Assembly: GCA_033961575.1 (NCBI GenBank)
Contig: CM066737.1
Span: forward strand, 97,306,709-97,370,708
Source: Aselliscus stoliczkanus
Taxonomy: Eukaryota; Chordata; Mammalia; Chiroptera; Hipposideridae
Direction of reading: 5' to 3'
Length of the DNA: 64,000 bases
Numbering within the stretch: position 1 is the stretch's first letter; each line of letters begins with the position of its first letter. A program made the translations under genes and the position numbers. Of the stretch, positions 58,771 through 64,000 are shown piece by piece. Below the pieces are notes generated by a model, which worked only from the letters and a program-made list of their open reading frames with translations, searched no databases and was not told the DNA's origin.

Positions 58771-59534
58771 GTCTGCAACCCCCTATTCACTCCACCAGTA
58801 CAAGTAAAGCTTGTAGCCAGTCCCATGTGGGTTATGGCCCTGTCTCAGTATCTGAAAGGCAGGAGACAGTTCCACATAGCCTCCTTAGGTAGCTTTCTGT
58901 GGAAGGTGTCTACTTTTTCTAAATGCTATTCTAATTTCTAATTAAATTTGTCAACCCATAGGTATGTGTGAGGGAATAAATATGAGTGTATATGTGTCTG
59001 TGTGCATATGGGAAGTCGTAAGGAAATAGTATTGTAGAACTGTGCATTTTCCCCAGTGAAAAGGAAGAGAACTCTGCTAGATCAAGGGTGGGCGGTGCTT
59101 TCTCCTCTACAAAGGAAACTTCAAAGTGAACTGCTCTCTCCCAAACTCTCTGACAAAGGGTACCAACCAGAGGCAGTTGGGCCAACCCTGCAATTAAGAG
59201 GGCGTAGAAACACAGATACCAAAGAGGAGCAGGAAGTCCCTTGGAGGAACCCAGGTACCAGTTTTCGAGGAAAAACTAAATAGTTCAGGGGCAAAAAAAA
59301 AAGAAGAAGCCCAGAGGCCCTCACACAAGGTTTGCCCCATTCCTTCTAAACCAATCTGAAGCAGGGCAAGTGTCACTGAGCTGCAAACTGAAGCAGTTAC
59401 TTGCACTAATGCAGCAGGCTTTGGTACATGAAGCACAGCTGTCCAACTCAACAGCTTGCCCTGCACACATGAATCGCCAGGGCCTGGTTTCTTGGTAGTA
59501 ACTGTTTGCAAACAAATGAATGGTGTGAAGGACT

Positions 59535-59636
59535 TGCTACTCCAGGTGTGATCCCTGGACCAGCATCACCAGCATCACTTGGGAGCTTGTTATGCAAATT
59601 ATTGGGTCCTACTCCAGACCCAAGTTAAAAAGATCC
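59535..59636 (-). mobile_element. MER5A-like fragment
   Basis: GATCCCTGGACCAGCATCAC, then CACTTGGGAGCTTGTTATGC, half of a reversed MER5A. Confidence 0.82.
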
Positions 59637-59656
59637 TTGTTAAAATGCAATGAAGG

Positions 59657-59763
59657 TCGGCCGAGTGGCACGGTGGATAAGTTCTGGCTTGGGAAGCCAG
59701 TGGCCCGGGTTCGGGTCCCACATATGAGGGCCAGGGACACTGACCTCAAAAAAAAAAAAAAAA
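59657..59763 (+). mobile_element. Short-form SINE
   Basis: GGTCGGCCGAGTGGCACGGT head ending at ACTGACCTC and an A tail. GCAATGA occurs on both sides next to A-runs. Confidence 0.9.
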
Positions 59764-61676
59764 CGCAATGAGATCCTCGTGTGATTCCTAGACACATTAG
59801 AAGTACCTGAAGTTTAACCTTCTGACTGTATTCATTTGCTTAACAACCGGCTTTTGTAAATAGAACAATGGCAGCCTTCACTCTGAGTTAGAGTCTCTAG
59901 AATTTGTCCCATTGGGGATCTTTCTGTTTTTCTTTTTCTTTGGGCTGTAGCTAATAATACAAAATAGTTTTCATGTAAATCAGTGGTTCCAGGTGGTTCC
60001 TGGATAGAAGCCCTGTAACAGGGTATAAAAAGCCAGATATTTCTCTTATGAGTTTCCAACTTAAGTATTCCCTGAGGCAAATAGCTTTGGCTTAAGGCAG
60101 ACAAATAATTTTATGTAAAATAGATGAGTATCTATGTAGCTCTCACACTACCTCCATGTCCCATGTTCATCAAAATAAGGGGGCAAATTGCCAAAATCAA
60201 CTTTGTTTTAGAATGTCACACCCTGACATACGAAAAAGGGACTTTCACACCAAAACTGAGAGAAACAAATTAATCCTCATACCTTTCATATTACTTAAAA
60301 TTCTTCGACTGCAAAAAAAAGTACTGCTATATAAAAAACCCTTAATTGTTTTTATATCCTTCCTGGAGCTTATGTTACCACTGTGATGATCTGATAAATC
60401 TCAATCCACTTACCCCAACCAAGGAGTGAAAGAAAACACACAATGGGAATATTAAGTATTTTGAAATAAGACATTAATTCTTCAATGGAATTATTTGCAA
60501 AAAAAAGGACATTCGGGTTCAAATATACAGTTTCAAACTTGGCTTAATTCTCCAAAGTATCAAAAAAAAACACAGCAGGGGTGTTCCAGTAAGATGGCAG
60601 AATAGGTGAACGCTTTCCCAACTGCCTCCCAGGATCACATCAAAATTACAAATAATTTATACAACATTTAGCCTCAGAAGTCCCCTGAACACTAGATGAA
60701 AAGAACCTCTAAACGAAGGACCTAAAGAGGAGGCCACGTTGGGTCTGGTAGGACGGTGGAAGATGAGAGAGGGCGAGCCCTGTGAGGGACGCCCCAGCTG
60801 TGGGGAGGCTTCTCCGGTTGGGGGAAGAGACCCTCTGGCCCCACACCGAGCTCACCAGCCCAGAGTTGCTTTGCCAGGAAGAGGAGTGTGTGCGTGCACA
60901 TATGGCCTTGGATTCCCACTCTTTGCCCTGCTTGTGCTGCATTGTCAGGGAAACACCAGGCGGGTGCCCTCTGGCTCCATCAGGCTGCTCACTGAGATGC
61001 AGGAGTGTGCGAACCTTGGGTCCCTGCTCTCCGCACTGTTTGTACAGAGTTGCCAGGCTAGGGATTGGCTATTGGGCTGCTTAGCCTGATCTGCAGGCAG
61101 TTGATTGGGACAGGCTGAGACGGGGAGTTTTCCTGAGAGTGTTGGGCCGGGAGCTGTGCACCTGATTCATCTGATCGAGGCTTTTCCTGGCAAGTTTGTG
61201 TGGACTTCTTCCTGGTGCAGAGTGCATGCTGCTCTGACTTGGTGGGGGCCACTGACCACATCAAGTGGTGCCTTGGGAGCCTGCCTCACCCACCTAGAGC
61301 TTTGTTGCCAGAGGCACCCTGAGCCTCCAGTGCCTGACCCACATCTCCGCAGGCCACAGAGGTTGTTTTGCTGTAGTGCACAACCTCCAACAACCTGTGA
61401 ACATTTTTTTTTTGGTAGTGAGCACGTTTCCAGAGCACACAGCAGCTAATTGCAGAAAGTTCACCGCAAGACTGAGAGGGAGGCTGGAGCATAACACTTT
61501 AAGCTCTTCCCCCCAATAGCTGGTGCTGAGTCATCCAGAGACTCCCTATTGCTGAGCAAGTGGTCTGAAGATTAAAGAGGACAGAGAGCCCCCACATCTC
61601 CTTTTTTTTTTTTCTTCTCTCTTCTTTCTAGGTGATCAATCTAATACATAGAAGCATTCACAGAACGGCAGCCCGA

Positions 61677-62378
61677 ATGAAAAAACAAAGAAACATGTCC
61701 CAAGTAAAAGATCAGAAGAAAACTCTAGAAATGGAACTAAATGAAACAGAGGTATCCAAAATTTCAGAGACAGAGTTCAGAACACCGATGATAAGAATGT
61801 TTAAGGAACTTAGTGACGACGTAAAGAATGATAGGGAAACCATAAAAAACAACCAGTTAGAACTAAAGAATACAATAACTGAAATGAAGAACACACTCGA
61901 AGGAATCACCAGTAGAACAGATGAAAGAGAGGAGAGGACCAGCGAATTAGAAGACAAAATAGCAGAAATCATCAAGTTGGACCTACAAAAAGACTAAAGA
62001 AAAAAAAACAATGAAAATACTTTAAGAGCCCTGTGGGACAACGTGAAGAGGAAAACAGTCACATCATAGGAATACCAGAAGGAGAAGAGAAGAAGCAAGG
62101 GATTGAGAACGTATTTGAAGAAATAATGACTGAAAATTTCCCTTCCCTCATGAAGGAAATCAACATACATGCCCAGGGAGTGCAGAGGGTTCCAAATATG
62201 CTGAAACCAAACAGGCCCACATCAAGACACATCATAGTTAAAAAAGATTGTTCTACCCAGCTTGGCTATCACTTAAAATTGAAGGAGAGATAAAGAGCTT
62301 CTCAGAAAAGAATAAACTTAAGGAGTTCATTACCACCAAGCCAGCACTGCAGAAAATGCTAAAAGGGCTTTTTTAAAC
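61677..62378 (+). pseudogene. LINE-1 ORF1 of copy D, broken
   Basis: Starts MKKQRNMSQVKDQKK. A CAA-to-TAA stop lies at 61995-61997, the same codon that is a stop in copy A. A deletion of roughly 165 bp near 62242 joins HIIVK directly to the CTRLLYPA-type region and so removes most of the C-terminal domain. Small losses occur near 62045. Dead. Confidence 0.9.
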
Positions 62379-62433
62379 AAAAGAAAGGGGAAAACAAGCT
62401 AACCCAGGAAGACAACAAATACAAATAACAAAA

Positions 62434-64000
62434 TGGCAATAAATATGCACCTATCAGTAATCACTTGAAATGTGGATGGGCTAAATGCTCCAATCAAAAG
62501 ATACAGACTGGCTGAGTGGATAAGAAAACAGGACCCATGCATATGCTGTCTACAAGAGACTCATCTCATATAAAAAGACACACACAGACTGAAAGTAAAG
62601 GGATGGAATAAAATATTTCATGCAAATGGAAATGAGAAAAAAGCTGGACTAGCAATACTTATTTCAGACAAAATAGACTTTAAAATGAAGACTACAATAA
62701 AAGACAAAGAGGGCACTACATGATAATAAAGGGATTGATTTAACAAGAGAACATAACCCTAGTAAGCATCTATGCACCCAATAGAGGAGTTCCTAAATAT
62801 ATAAAACACATTTTGACAGACAGAAAGACAGAGATCAACAGTAACACTATCGTAGTAGGGGACTTCAACACCCCATTGTCACCAATGGACAGATCCTCCA
62901 GACAGAAAATCAACATGGACATAGTGGCATTAAATGACACTTTAGACCAGCTAAATTTAATTGATATATTTTTAGAGCATTTCACCCCAAAGCTACAGAA
63001 TATACATTCTTCTCAAGTATACATGGATACATGGAACAATATCCAAGATAGACCCCATGATAGGCCACAAAGCAAGTCTCAACAAATTTAAGAAGATTGA
63101 AATCATATCAAGTCTCTTCTCTGACCACAATGGTGTGACACTAGAAATCAATTATAAGAAGAAATCTGGAAAGCTTACAAATACATGGATGCTAAATAAC
63201 ATGCTACTAAATAGTGAGTGGGTCACAAATGAGATGAAGGAGGAAATCAAATGGTACCTCGAGAAAAACAAAAACGAAAATATCATGACCCAAAATCTCT
63301 GGGATGCAGCGAAAGCAGTCCTAAGAGGGAAGTTCATAGCAGTGCAGGCCTACCTAAAGAAGGAAGAAAAATCTCAAATCAACAAACTATCTTTACACCT
63401 AAGGAAACCCGAAAAAGAACAGCAAAACAAGCCTAAAGTGTGTGCAAGGAAGGAAATAATAAAGACAAGAGAAAAAATACATGAAATAGAGAAAAAAAAA
63501 ACAATACAAAAGAGCAATGAAACCAAGAGTTGGTTTTTTGAAAAGATAAACAAAATCAAAAAACCCTTAGCCAGACTCACCAAGAAAAAGAGAAAGAGGA
63601 CCCAAATTAATAAAATCAGAAATGAAAGATGAGAAGTGACAACAGATACCACAGAAATACAGAAAATTTTAAGAAAATACTATGAGCAACTATATGCTAA
63701 CAAATTCGACAATCTGCAAGAAACGGATAAATTTCTAGAAGCATACAATCTACCAAGTCTGAACCAAAAGGAAACAGAAACTGTGAACAGGCTGATTACT
63801 GCCAAAGAAATTGAATCAGTAATCAACAGTCTTCCAACAAACAAAAGTCCTGGACCAGATGGCTTCACGGGTGAATTTTACAAAACATTCAAAAACTAAT
63901 TAATACCTATTCTCCTCAAACTATTCCAAAAAATACAGAAGGAGGGAAGGCTCCCAAACTCTTTCTATGAAGCCACTATCACCCTGATTCCTTAATCAGA
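62434..64000 (+). pseudogene. LINE-1 ORF2 of copy D, partial and broken
   Basis: Start codon at 62434 with an early stop after MAINMHLSVIT. Endonuclease motifs [13 protein letters not shown] (near 62860) and FSDHNGV (near 63118) are retained. The linker frame 63057-63632 ends at a TGA (63630-63632), and [17 protein letters not shown] near 63840 marks the beginning of the reverse transcriptase before another stop at 63897-63899. The window ends before the YADD motif. Confidence 0.92.

Larger units (their letters stand above)
33417..64000 (-). other. PHEX intron 11 (partial)
   Basis: Sequence above the exon is inferred to be intron upstream of exon 12. Exon 11 was sought and not found; about 13.8 kb of young LINE-1 insertions would have lengthened this intron and may have pushed it beyond the window. 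Outside the listed repeats I see no gene in 33590-34118, 37448-38105, 38395-38715, 39172-39570, 41030-42513, 45342-45884, 46206-46509, 47039-49054, 50290-51294, 51722-52350, 57130-58424, 58772-59534 and 59766-60577. Confidence 0.72.
60578..64000 (+). mobile_element. LINE-1 copy D, 5' end, running off the window
   Basis: 5'UTR from about 60578 (GGGGTGTTCCAGTAAGATGG) with two tandem units (about 60910 and 61019). It then has an extra block of about 500 nt (61150-61660, including a T11 run) not seen in A-C, ORF1, and ORF2 up to the reverse-transcriptase fingers. It keeps the ORF2 segments lost in A and C, so it serves as the comparison for their deletions. The 3' end is outside the window. Confidence 0.93.

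Overview
The window is mammalian nuclear DNA with no bacterial-type gene organisation. Ancient placental repeats (MER5A-, MER20-, MIR-, Tigger- and hAT-Charlie-like), young LINE-1 copies and many tRNA-headed SINEs fill most of it. The SINE types and the Tc1/mariner copies suggest a laurasiatherian, most likely a rhinolophoid-type bat (Hipposideros, Rhinolophus or Megaderma relatives); that species call is a low-confidence inference. The one host coding segment I can support is a 102-bp exon on the minus strand at 33315-33416. It has consensus splice sites and an open 34-codon frame that matches the M13 zinc metallopeptidase PHEX. From what I recall of the human gene it corresponds to exon 12, codons about 435-468. 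The window is therefore an intron 12 - exon 12 - intron 11 slice of PHEX, read right to left, and presumably lies on the X chromosome. Layout: 1-33314 is intron 12. It holds old DNA transposons, two copies of a small Tc1/mariner element, an internally deleted mariner, nested SINEs, and a 4.0-kb LINE-1 (17980-21970) with perfect target-site duplications and a 3' transduction. 33417-64000 is intron 11. It holds three related LINE-1 derivatives (A 34132-37434, B 42530-45325, C 52365-56714) and the 5' end of a longer LINE-1 (D, from about 60578, running off the window). A, B and C share the same rearrangement: most of ORF2 is missing and a duplicated 3'UTR block sits upstream of the ORF2 tail. They look like a propagating 'half-L1' (HAL1-type) family. 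B has an intact 290-codon ORF1, perfect 16-bp target-site duplications and clusters of A-to-G changes that resemble RNA editing. A and C share further deletions, including a 4-nt ORF1 frameshift, so that branch probably moved in trans. All six young LINE-1 insertions and 13 of 15 SINEs lie antisense to PHEX. Apart from the exon, every open frame in the window is either a transposon remnant or a chance frame. No tRNA, rRNA, CRISPR or host promoter was recognised.
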